From: Harmothoe impar
Lineage: Eukaryota; Annelida; Polychaeta; Phyllodocida; Polynoidae
Length of the DNA stretch: 64,000 nt
Direction of reading: 5' to 3'
Assembly: GCA_947462335.1 (NCBI GenBank)
Contig: OX381718.1
Span: 45,074,281-45,138,280 of the forward strand
The notes beneath the pieces are model-generated. The model did not search any database, was not told the origin of the DNA, and saw only the letters and a list, made by a program, of their open reading frames with translations. A program made the translations under genes and the position numbers. Of the stretch, positions 35,426 to 45,553 are shown piece by piece (within the stretch, counting starts at the first letter, position 1; every line of letters starts with the position of its first letter).

Positions 35426-35720
35426 GCTACTGGGGGGTTTTCTCAGACTAGCTGTACGCTAGTCAGTTCTCATTTGCAATATGGAGTTTAAAACCCATTC
35501 CAGCCGGATCTTCTAGCCCTATTCTCTGTCTATCAATTCTGGTATCCTCGGTCTGTTGTACCTGCAGCCTTTTCTGCTAACTACCTAACTACGGTTTCCA
35601 TTAATACACCTTAATTGTAGAGGCTATATGGATATAAAATAATTATATCCCCTTTTAAGCTTCTCTACTGGGCTCCCAGCGTTGTTAGGAGTTCCCCTTT
35701 TTTTTTAGTCTCTTGTTGCA

Positions 35721-35938
35721 GCTGCTACCTACCTTAGGCGCTTATTGCACAAGCACACTGATATCATATATCATTACTGGATGTATTTCTTCCCAGCAGT
35801 CTGTTTCCCTTCTCGAGTATTTCACCCTATACAATTTTGAATGTGGGTTCATACGGGCTCTCAATATCAGATTATACAAATTCAGTTCCCGAAACAATGA
35901 TCTGTCGACCTGGCGGTATTCTCTACCTTCCGGGTTGA
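35721..35938 (+). other. antisense exon-like segment
   Basis: A strong acceptor (T-run, TCTCTTGTTGCAG ending at 35720) and a donor GAA/GTGAGT (35939) bracket 218 bp that is open in one frame along its whole length; that frame closes only with the TGA inside the donor. This is the pattern of an internal coding exon, but no partner exon is proven. Confidence 0.35.
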
Positions 35939-36174
35939 AGTGAGTAAGTCCAATTATTCCCCTGCCCATACCGGGATTTCCGGTGTGTTGTACATAGGCG
36001 GGTAACTAGCATCATAACCTTCCCCAAAACCTACACCTTTAGGTGATGATCCCTTAGAGTTGCCATCCCCGTTCCATCACATGGCTAAATAACGTATGCA
36101 CTATATATATATAGCACTAGACAACACTCGACGAACAACTGCGTTTGGATGTGGTAAATAACAATCGTCCCTAG

Positions 36175-38311
36175 GTAAGTTCCTACAAGTCGGCTGTAAC
36201 ATGAAAGCACTGGAGCGTCAAAAGCAACATGTCGGTCGTTCCGACCTTCAACAGGTAAGTCATCAAATCCCCAACATTTTCATATAAAATAGAAAATCGT
36301 AGATAATACAAATTCTAGACATACATAGTCAAAAAATGCATTGGATACACTTCGCCAAATCATGCGTTGTGCACAATCAGGCATTTTCTCATTGACTTTG
36401 ATCACGAGGGGATTCCGCATGCCATGAGCCACTACACCCCTAGAACAAGTGGCTGGTAGAAGTGATTTAAGGGTTCGCTGCGCTATTCCCCCTCAGGGTA
36501 AGTACACCAGATCTCTCTTCCTTCGCGGAATTTCTTCCAACCTCTACACCTAGCTCAGTGAGATTTTTCACTGCACTCTACTTACAGATGGACACATACA
36601 AAAAAAACATATATATATACACCTATGTGCATACATATGCACATGCATACGCCTATACCAAAGAACAAAGATAATAACAACACCTTATTAGATACATCCC
36701 ATTTCAATTAAGTTTCCCTCCGGAAGATTTCCTGAAGCAGTCCGGAACCTTCCTGACAGTGGATGCTTTCAAGTAAGTTAGTAGTGTTATAGAGTATTCA
36801 TATGTTCAGCTGCCCTTGACACCTGTCCTAATTTTGCATTCTTTGTCGCACCATCGAGTCCCTACTGACCGGATCCTTCCCTTTCCCTTCCATACAATGA
36901 AGGGGGGTTTCTCAAGGTAAGCGGTTTATACAAGACGATGGGTAAGTCCCTTTTACCATTTCCTCGGACGGTACACAAGGATGATCTTCTATAGATTAGG
37001 ACCTGACTAACTACTTACTTGATTATCAATACCATTCAAAACACTCATAAGTCACTTAACCATTCTCGCGACACTTCTCAGGTGCCCGACAAAATCATAG
37101 ACACAGATAACCCAAATCCTATATTTAATCACATCTCATGAAGTACCTCAAACAAGCCGTCAGCCATGCTCGCCATTCACACCTATACTACTGCTTAGTG
37201 TGTAATAAAACCATCACTTATTTCCGGATGTCATTCTGGAATTGTGCACATATCTTGAGCTGTTAACCTCACACCTGGAACAGCCTCTCAACTGCAGCCA
37301 GTGTGATACTTCCGCGCGGCTTATCCGCCCTAGGTAAGTAAAAGAACCCCTCAGTATAATAGATGTATACGTAAGGGCTTTGTCTCGAACAGCTCACCTT
37401 CTAGCCGTTACTACTTTCAAAACCATAAAAATGTAAACATTGACATCAGGCCAAACAACTCAAGTGATCCGTAAGACGACCGAGACTAGTGATCAGGTGG
37501 TTCCCCTACCCTCACACATAACACTGGTATCCCAGACATGGTAAGTTTTGATATTAACAGGTTTAGTCCCATGGCGGCCCACAGTTTTCCCTGATGCATT
37601 AACCACCAACTTCATGCTGAGCACTCTGCTAGTGTTGGCCCCTTTTTCGGTCAGGTAAGTATCCGCCCCATTTGTCATGGATTTTCGAATACCACTCCAC
37701 AAAAACGATGGTCATCCGATCCTATTTTCCTGTAGGTAAGTATTTTAGATTTTTACTGGTACGCCCGGATCCTTTATATATATTTCTCTGTTCAAATGTC
37801 CCTGTTTCCTTGGCTTTCACCCAGTTGGGTGTTCAGACTAAGACTGCCTGAGCTACTCCTACTAAGGTCATCACAGACACGTTCGTGATATGGTAAGTAA
37901 TATCTTTTTACTGTTATCTGGTTAGATACTGCAAAAAGAATATATATATATATAAACCCTTTCTACCGGACTTTTCTTGATCCGAGTGAGGTATATTGCC
38001 TCCATTTTACCCAACTGTTTCTGCTATAACTAATAACACTAACAGCAACTCATTCTGTAACAGGCTCTTCTACAGTTCCTTTACGGTAAGTTAGCTTTTA
38101 ATTTATTCTTTTCCCCACGCGAGCGTCTCAACTCCCACAAATTACTGCTGCATTGTCTCTTCCCATCACTCCAATAGTGTGTCAGTTTAGTAAGTATTTC
38201 TATTACCCGGCTTTTCCCGGATCCTTTTATTTCAGGGTTTGACCCTGCCTTGTTTTAACCTCATTGAGGTTTTGCGGTAGGCCACACTACTTGTGGGCCC
38301 GCCTGGTAAGT
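36175..38311 (+). other. array of 14 consensus 5' splice sites on the antisense strand
   Basis: GTAAGT begins at 36175, 36255, 36498, 36773, 36942, 37334, 37541, 37655, 37736, 37893, 38086, 38190 and 38306, and GTAAGC at 36917. Several follow directly on a pyrimidine tract and AG (for example CCCTTTTTCGGTCAG/GTAAGT at 37655 and TCCTATTTTCCTGTAG/GTAAGT at 37736), so acceptor and donor abut. Segments after some donors share CCGGATCCTTT, suggesting an old tandem duplication. The complement ACTTAC is rare here, so the signal is directional. Confidence 0.7.
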
Positions 38312-39198
38312 AAACATGATGCGTTTTTCTCCTGCGCATCCAGACGTGAGTGTTAGTTCCAGCACGGAACGACAGGATGTGTGTCTGTAGTAAACACTAG
38401 AATTTAGTAAATGAGAAATTGGTACTTTTCAGCACGCCCTGGGTTATCCAATGGACCACCCGAGGACCACCTCTTAATGCTGAGTTTCAAACATATAAAT
38501 TATTCAACAGTAATTTCTTTTTGTTTTAGACTATCAAATAAATAAGACCCTTTTAAGCGGGCTAGGGAAGCCCCAAGGTGCATGACAATAGCAACTTCCC
38601 CCTTTCAATTATACCTTTCCCCTCTTACTTATTCCCTTGCTTCTTTTCTACCTGTTATTTATTTCTTCTCTAAATTAATGCCCCGGGTCACCGCCAAGGG
38701 CAGACGCTCGTCTTAGCTCCTACGCTCCATTCCCCATACCGCGAGTTCTCCCCCCCCCCCCCCTCCCCATCCCATACATAATATCACAGCATTTCTTCTG
38801 GTCAGTCATCCCACATTCATTCCAAGCCGCTATAGCAAATACATGAGGTATACATGGTTGGCATGATTATTCACATTAGTACGCCATCATGCTGGAATAT
38901 AAATCATCAAATTCTCAAAACAGTATCAATTCCAAATCCAAACCACTAATATAACACATAACATGTCACAGTTATGCCGCACCAATATACATCGTCTATT
39001 CACGGAATACCTCTTTAATCAGGCAGTTTATGATTCTCATACTGTCTCACCGGCCTGCGTGCTCGGTGCCCTTCTCAATACTGTCCTGTCATAATCTACT
39101 GCTGCATCTCTGCCAGAAATTCTGCACCCCGCATGGGCCCTGTCCTATTACCTGCAGCGAATAGTGCCTCAGTTCTAAATTCATTCTCCTCTGGACGG

Positions 39199-41964
39199 TC
39201 AATCGGCCAATAGGTCATCGTATACCCCATAGCTCAGTCCCTGTGAGGTTAAGTTCCGGATGGGTAGTGTCCCGGGAGGTCTTACCTGTCGCACCTGAGG
39301 CCGAGGAGGCGGCTCAGGAGTCGAGCCCGCCAATGCCTCCCCTGAATCGTCCTGACTAACACGGGGCTCAGACATGGCCCTAGATCCCCTATTAATGTCT
39401 GACATAGTCACCATGTGGTGACTAGTCATGGTGGTGCTTCCCACAGTGGACCAGCCCGCTTCGCTGATCATGGGCATTTCCATAGGCACAACGGAAGCTA
39501 ATCCACCCGTGTATCTAAGTAGCCTAGCCATGATGGTGGTCCCCTCTGTCCCCAATAGTGCTCTGGCCATGGCCCTGGACACGGTGAAGGAGTCTGTAAT
39601 GGGGAGAGGAATGGCTCGGGCGCCTGTGGCCATTTCGGTAGAGTACAAGGTACGACCCCATCGCACCCGCGCCACATTTCTGGTGCACAGGTGATTGACC
39701 ACCACATCCCGGATTAAGGGTTCATGACCTGGCCTCTGGAACAGGTGGTCCATGGGCATCACACACTCCCCCATGGGTATAGTCTCGGTGATATCTTCCG
39801 CCGCCAACTGAAGGTATATCCCGTCCTCCAGTCGTAGATTCCTCTGGCGCCTCAGTCTATTGCCCAAGTATATGAACAGTATTATCCCAATAATGACCAT
39901 CAGCGTCAAAATCGAGATAGCCGTGCCTGACTCGGGACTGGCTGCTATACATGTATTGGCCGTGGTGCTATGTCCCTCCTCCCAGAAGGGGGCGGCTGAT
40001 ACCCCTGTGGTTCTGCCAGCGAGTACAAAGCCCGTCATCATCTTGCGGTATTTATATCCACAGAAACACAGTACTATCACAGCTACCACTATAATGAGCA
40101 GAGTTACTCCATAGGAGGCAATGTTGTGGCCTCCCGGCCCATGGCTGCCTTTCAGTCCTTGCTCAACCTCATATCGTCCTTGCCTTATTCTGTCTCTGAG
40201 CTGGCTCATTTCTATAGCAAATGAGGCGTTGTTGGCGGCCGTCCTCTCCTCAATATTCTTCCTCAGAACTGGGGGTAGAGGGTCAATGGCCAATACCTCA
40301 ATGGGCTTTCCATTCAATATAGTCTGCTCCCATTTCTCCCGGTCCATTCCCAGACGTACTAGATCATTTCGAGGGTATGTAATGTTATTCGTCCCTTTAT
40401 GGGTCGCACACCCCCGTAAACTGTACGGTATCCAGGAACCGGAAGTAGTAAATCCGCAATCACATTTCAGGTGAATAATGGAATAAAAGTGCACGATGAC
40501 CCTCTCGGGGGGCTGGTTCTTACATAACACTGTTCCTTCCACGGCATTGCTACTGACGAGCAGCGCGCCACCTCCCAAATACACAGAAATATCGGAGAAA
40601 TGTGGCTTGGTGATGTATTCCACCCTACACACTTTGGCTATAGCAGCCCTGTCATTTCTAATGAGGGCGGCAACACACACCTGTTCTGATATCTTTCGCA
40701 TGTGGGGAACGTCGGGGCATAGGGAAATCCGTTCCCCTATACACCTGGCCCAATTCAGCACTGGTCCCGAAATATAGTACTGTCCACTTCTGGAGATGGC
40801 AACTTCGTCGGGCATATCCAATATCCTAGTGCCATCCGCCGCCCGTCCATTCACTCTGACTGGCACTGTCAAGGTGAGCACCCTGAACACCTCAAACAGG
40901 TGTTCTCCGGACACAATGGGTACACTGAGCCTTATCACGATCACGCCACGCCTCTGAAAACAGGCGACCCTGGAATTTTCATAATAAAAATCCGGGTCTT
41001 CAAACGCCACCTCATACCGAGGGTACGTGGATCGTAGATATTCATTAGAGTTAGCAATGGCTCGTTGAAGGGCCTCTGGTGGCACTAATTTTGATGACAG
41101 TCTATGTCTCATAGTGAGCCGTACTTCGGATAATATCTCCCTCAAGGTGGTAATGTCGCTCAACGCATGAACGACATACCCCATTTTCACGCGGAGTAAC
41201 AGGGTAAGGTGTGCAACATACACCTCTAAATTGTTGATAGAGATGGTATTCGCACTGACCCATTTCTGGGTCCTAGTCTGTTGTCTGATTACCTGTCTCA
41301 CCACCTCTGCCACCTCCTGTTGATATTCCATAGACGCCTGGATCTTCTCCTCGACAGCCTTAAACCCACTCTCCATCAGTACTACCAATTGTTCAGTGGC
41401 CTCGTTTAGTCTGCCATAACCACGACTGAGGACTTCAATATCCTCGGCATTGTGTGCTACATCGTCCGACCGTGCTATTCCTAGCACATAGTGTCCAAAC
41501 TGGGCTAGCAAATTAAGTCCCGGCACCCCTGCCGCGCGCCGATCCTTAGTGCTGTTTTGGTGGTGGGGTACCGTGCCCATAATGTCACTCACAGCCCGCT
41601 GTCGTATGTCCTGTAATTGGGTCACAACGCTATCCAACCACTCTTCCTGTAACCGAATTGTGTCACAAGTTCCCGAGTACAAGTTCATGCTACTCCAGTT
41701 TGTAGGATGAGGCGCTACCACCGCTGCGTCACACTGGTCAGCTATGCTGGTGACAGGCATAATGGGTAGCATAGGGGGAATCTCCAATACAAAGTCTTGG
41801 AGCAAATGCTGGCTCTCAGCAATGCTGATAGTACGCCCCCGCAAAAATATCACTCCCAACTCGGCCCTATTTAAAACAGTAGAGTCTTGGGCGTCGGCCC
41901 TGGGTATATTTAGTACCAGCCATAGGCCGAGCACCATAATGGTGTATGTCCAGTCACCCTTCAT
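39199..41964 (-). CDS. env-like: envelope-like transmembrane glycoprotein of the LTR element
   Basis: A 921-aa intact frame from an ATG at 41964. Residues 1-26 look like a signal peptide. A basic KDRR site at 140-143 precedes a Gly/Ala/Leu-rich stretch (144-165), then a heptad-like region (about 170-290), cysteine pairs in the region 408-519, a first membrane helix at about 618-636 and a second at about 680-700. A cytoplasmic-side tail of about 220 residues ends with PEPPPRP and YDDLL, the latter fitting both tyrosine and acidic-dileucine sorting motifs. The order of cleavage site, fusion-peptide-like segment and coiled coil is that of class I fusion proteins such as the F-type envelopes of insect errantiviruses; homology to them is not shown here. 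The second helix and long tail are unusual. It would need a subgenomic or spliced minus-strand RNA. Confidence 0.65.
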   Translation of the reverse strand: MKGDWTYTIMVLGLWLVLNIPRADAQDSTVLNRAELGVIFLRGRTISIAESQHLLQDFVLEIPPMLPIMPVTSIADQCDAAVVAPHPTNWSSMNLYSGTCDTIRLQEEWLDSVVTQLQDIRQRAVSDIMGTVPHHQNSTKDRRAAGVPGLNLLAQFGHYVLGIARSDDVAHNAEDIEVLSRGYGRLNEATEQLVVLMESGFKAVEEKIQASMEYQQEVAEVVRQVIRQQTRTQKWVSANTISINNLEVYVAHLTLLLRVKMGYVVHALSDITTLREILSEVRLTMRHRLSSKLVPPEALQRAIANSNEYLRSTYPRYEVAFEDPDFYYENSRVACFQRRGVIVIRLSVPIVSGEHLFEVFRVLTLTVPVRVNGRAADGTRILDMPDEVAISRSGQYYISGPVLNWARCIGERISLCPDVPHMRKISEQVCVAALIRNDRAAIAKVCRVEYITKPHFSDISVYLGGGALLVSSNAVEGTVLCKNQPPERVIVHFYSIIHLKCDCGFTTSGSWIPYSLRGCATHKGTNNITYPRNDLVRLGMDREKWEQTILNGKPIEVLAIDPLPPVLRKNIEERTAANNASFAIEMSQLRDRIRQGRYEVEQGLKGSHGPGGHNIASYGVTLLIIVVAVIVLCFCGYKYRKMMTGFVLAGRTTGVSAAPFWEEGHSTTANTCIAASPESGTAISILTLMVIIGIILFIYLGNRLRRQRNLRLEDGIYLQLAAEDITETIPMGECVMPMDHLFQRPGHEPLIRDVVVNHLCTRNVARVRWGRTLYSTEMATGARAIPLPITDSFTVSRAMARALLGTEGTTIMARLLRYTGGLASVVPMEMPMISEAGWSTVGSTTMTSHHMVTMSDINRGSRAMSEPRVSQDDSGEALAGSTPEPPPRPQVRQVRPPGTLPIRNLTSQGLSYGVYDDLLAD

Positions 41965-42740
41965 TTTTGGCGTATAGTTCCTATGATCGTGAGCACGTCT
42001 CTTCTATTCCCTCATCCACATATGTCTATAGTCTTATATGCTAAGGTCCCACCTGTGTCGTTGGACATAGGCCAAGGACGTCCACTCAAATCCTTTTAGT
42101 AAATTGTCACAGGCGTTAAGTAGCCTGGTACACCGGAGCTTTTCAATATACTACTTCAGTATCTTCCCGGTACTGGCAAGCTCCCTTCATATTTCTGCAC
42201 TCTACATATCCCCTGTCTGCCGTTGTGGATGACCTCGGGAGGCAATATCAACACCAAGTGTCACTCACAAATCGACCTCGTCCATGTGGTCCACTCATCT
42301 CTATGTAATTCACTCGGCGTTTTATATAGTTAATATAGATCCCCGTATAGGCTTATAAGCCAATTCTCATGCACCACTGAGCGACTTCGCTCATACATAT
42401 ATATATATATACATACACATATATCTCCACGTATATTTCCCCATGTGTATATATATTGTCATCACACAGTGCCCATTTACCATGAGCAGGTCTCAGTCAT
42501 ACTAGACCGCACAATATTACCGTCAGTCACACCCATATCCCCCCCCCAGTCAGGGCCTAATGTCAGCACCACTCCTGGTCCTATCTCAGTGACACATGGC
42601 CGGGTTTCTTTTCTCTCACAGCAATAATTCCTTGTACTGATTACTGTTCCATCTGTGCCTCTCCCGGCCGTCTGGACCTTTAATGCACCCCTAGTCACAT
42701 TTCAAGTTGAATTATAACTTAATTCTTTTCTCATCCCCCC
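41965..42740. other. divergent intergenic region between env-like ORF and antisense ORF
   Basis: About 780 bp without a convincing gene; contains a TA-dinucleotide run at 42397-42412 and C-runs near 42540. The two flanking genes point away from each other, so control regions for both may lie here. Confidence 0.4.
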
Positions 42741-42776
42741 TATATATAGTACTTTCCCCAAATCCAGACGTCAGTA
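42741..42776 (+). promoter_or_regulatory. core promoter (TATA + initiator) of the antisense ORF
   Basis: TATATATAG at 42741-42749 and TCAGTAC at 42771-42777 are about 30 bp apart, the standard TATA-to-start distance. The ATG at 42819 follows after about 45 bases. Confidence 0.55.
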
Positions 42777-42818
42777 CCCTGTTTTGGTCAGTACTTGAGT
42801 TGCTCTTGTTGCTTCAAG

Positions 42819-44066
42819 ATGTCCGACCCAATAGTGTTCAACTCTGTCGTTCACCGTTCCACCCGTATATTAATACCTTTTGATCAAATGGAGGCGCAGG
42901 GGAATTACTTACTCATCCCCACTCCTATATATGATGTGAACGGCCTCGCCACCCGCGACTTCTCAGCCCAGCTGGTGTGGATCAGCAGTAATTGGGATGG
43001 GGCGTCACCCCCTGAGGGCCAATTCCGGGAGGCCTTGGACAGGCGCAACTTGCTGCCCACCAGGTCCGTCCACGACGCCGCGGATGTGGTCCTGGAGCTG
43101 GATTATGAAGTGCCCGCTCACATTCCTCACATCTATCAAGGTAACGCGCCCTCTGCCTCCTTCGGAAGTTATCAGCAAATGATGCCGGCCTTCACCATTC
43201 CTGCTCCCGCAGCGCCATCGTCTAGCACCGGAGCAGGAGGAATCCCTTTGTCCCAGCTGCGCTCCGCCGGCGCCGCGCCGTCGGCGCCCTCCGCTGGTCA
43301 GGTAGTGGGTTCTATCGTTCCACTTCCGGTCAGTCCTATGTCACCCACCGTGAGTCAGGTGCTGCAGGCGCTCAGGTCGCCTCCAATGTCAGGCACTGGT
43401 CACCACGTCCCGGGGATGACAACGGGACACGACGCTCCTTGTATGTCCAGGGCCACTCCCTGTGTGGGTGACCCCGATCAAAGCCTAGAGGTCAAGCCCC
43501 CTGTATCCAGTGTCCCATCATCACAGGGCGCCAATGTCCACTCTCCGCGTCAGGTGTGGACTGTACCTCAAACCACCCAACTGGAGCACTTCCGGTCACC
43601 TGGCGCCTCTGCTCCTACCCCTGTCTCGGCGGTCACGCCCCAGCCGGCTCGAATGCCGGGCTATAGTATGAGCTGGGGGCGCGTCTCCACTTCCGGCGCA
43701 GTTCCGACGGGTTCAGTTTCGGCCACCACCTGGACTCCTTCAGCTGCCTCGGGATCCCTGGGTGGCACTCCTTTGTCAGGGCAGGATGTGTCACGGGCCC
43801 TGGCCAATCTTCACCAGCCGATGCGCATTTCCTCACCTACTTCCGGTCCGCGGCCAACCTCAGTTTCCCCGGCGCGGGTTCACCCTTACCGCCAGGGCGT
43901 GGCCGTGGCGCCTCAGCCACCCGCCGGATCCGCCAGCAGGATGTTACGGGACTGCTCCACAGGTACTTCCGGTGGCGGTGCCTCCCGGTATCCACTGAGG
44001 AGCCTACCTAGGCCTGTCTACACTCAGTCCTCCACCACCGAGGACGATAGCGACCCAGGAGCGTAA
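42819..44066 (+). CDS. antisense 415-aa protein of the LTR element, unknown family
   Basis: An intact frame from ATG 42819 to TAA at 44064-44066, on the strand opposite gag, pol and env. The first ~105 residues look globular (MSDPIVFNSVVHRST..., with WISSNWDG); the rest is rich in Ser, Pro, Thr, Gly and Ala and is probably disordered, closing with an acidic EDDSDPGA. Codons favour G/C in third position, unlike the surrounding A+T-rich DNA, which supports real coding. The stop lies within a GTAAGT donor, so splicing would replace the C-terminus. An acceptor-like CCTCCAG 41 bases on would give a very short intron. No known family recognised; an accessory or regulatory protein is possible. Confidence 0.6.
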   Translation: MSDPIVFNSVVHRSTRILIPFDQMEAQGNYLLIPTPIYDVNGLATRDFSAQLVWISSNWDGASPPEGQFREALDRRNLLPTRSVHDAADVVLELDYEVPAHIPHIYQGNAPSASFGSYQQMMPAFTIPAPAAPSSSTGAGGIPLSQLRSAGAAPSAPSAGQVVGSIVPLPVSPMSPTVSQVLQALRSPPMSGTGHHVPGMTTGHDAPCMSRATPCVGDPDQSLEVKPPVSSVPSSQGANVHSPRQVWTVPQTTQLEHFRSPGASAPTPVSAVTPQPARMPGYSMSWGRVSTSGAVPTGSVSATTWTPSAASGSLGGTPLSGQDVSRALANLHQPMRISSPTSGPRPTSVSPARVHPYRQGVAVAPQPPAGSASRMLRDCSTGTSGGGASRYPLRSLPRPVYTQSSTTEDDSDPGA

Positions 44067-44765
44067 GTGTTTATTTAATATTAATTAGATTTTTTACCTC
44101 CAGGGCTGCCGCCAGTCCTTTTCTAGGTTTGCATCACCTGGGTGTGGTGTATAAATGCGGGGTTTAACGCTCCCGGTACAGCTCCAGCCTTAGGCCCTAT
44201 ATAGCGTCTCTGTCCAGATTTCCTTTTAATTGAATGAGAGTGGTGTCTCATGGCGTGACCAGCCCCTCGCGGGTTATGTGTCATCCGTCGCGCCGGACGC
44301 TCTGATTGCACGCATGAAATCAGTTGACCCATTATTCTTTACCCCATTACATAGCTCTTCTTGTATGCAGCGGTTCACCAACCTGTGTGATACGCTGAGT
44401 CACCTCGATTTTGGTGCATCAATTATCCATACAGATACACATATAGAGGCACACACCCAGGGGTAGTTCACACAACACCAGTCTATTCCTTATAATAGAA
44501 ATATCATAATATTTCCTCCAGGGTAGTACATATAGGTGTGGTATACAGGGATCGTCTCAATGGTTCCCATTTCTATCTGCACCTGCTACATTCTTTGGGA
44601 CGCAGTATAGCACCACAGATGTTTTCACCGTCTAGCCAGTAATGCCTCCGGTGAGTCAGACAGCTATAGGAGGTAATCGTGTCGGCACACTCCCATCACC
44701 TCAGTGTATTATAGCAACTTACACAAGTTCAAGCCCCCTCCTACAGGTGTGTTAATGTAAAGTTC
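44067..44765 (+). other. antisense exon-like region
   Basis: The frame 44230-44466 reads 78 residues with balanced codon use (…DQPLAGYVSSVAPDALIARM…) but lacks a good ATG at its start. AG-ended pyrimidine tracts lie near 44218 and 44520, and CTCCG/GTGAGT near 44651. These could be further exons of the plus-strand gene. Confidence 0.35.
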
Positions 44766-45254
44766 TCACACCGCACTGGCGCCTCCGGCCACGAGCTGTG
44801 ACATGGGAGTAGGCATTACTATAGTGCTCGCTGCGGTGATTGGTTTTAAATAAGTAACCGGGTCTATCTTGTTATTTTTAGCATAATCGACAGCCACTCC
44901 AATACAGGAGAGACAGACGCACCTGTTGGTAAGTCCGATCATTCTGGCCTCTGTGCATGGTCCCGCTAACTTGTATGGTACAATTATACACCGTCTACTA
45001 TTAGGAGCCACTCTAATAGGCGTAATCATTACACTAAAAGGTTCTGTTTCCGCCGTTGTTGCCGTACCAGGAGACCTATTGGTGACCGGCACATACATAA
45101 CAGTGATCACATCCGTCAAATGGGCGAATTGAATACTAGTAGAATATACTGAGGGGAGTCCTGTGCCACATTTACATGATGGGGTTATAATATTTCCGGG
45201 GTTAGAGTCAATTGCTAATTTTGTTAGAGCCCGCAGCGCGGTGTCTGAGGCCAT
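44766..45254 (-). CDS. 162-aa unknown protein of the LTR element
   Basis: An intact minus-strand frame from ATG 45254, between pol and the env-like gene and in the same direction. It has two cysteine clusters (CKCGTG near residue 27, CVCLSC near 112) and a moderately hydrophobic C-terminal third without a clear membrane helix. No family recognised. As a small ORF between pol and env it sits where retroviruses carry accessory genes, which is the only hint of role. Confidence 0.45.
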   Translation of the reverse strand: MASDTALRALTKLAIDSNPGNIITPSCKCGTGLPSVYSTSIQFAHLTDVITVMYVPVTNRSPGTATTAETEPFSVMITPIRVAPNSRRCIIVPYKLAGPCTEARMIGLTNRCVCLSCIGVAVDYAKNNKIDPVTYLKPITAASTIVMPTPMSQLVAGGASAV

Positions 45255-45553
45255 ACTAACAGCTTGTCCGCATGTAACAGTTATTACTAGAGCCTTGGCG
45301 TGTAGACAAATACTATTAGGCGTATATCACCTCATATAGGCCCCTCCGGTCAATACTTCAATATAAATGAAATCCTGGAGATACTGGCCTGGGATGCACC
45401 ATAGCGCATGAAAACCACGCTGGCATCAGCACCCTCTCAGCGCGGCTAGTTTGTACTGTCACTATGGCTGCATTCCCCGCTCAATTATGCACCCATCAAT
45501 ACTTGCATGTCATCATATAGAGAGAACGGTTCAGCCCATCTCCGCCAGTGGGG

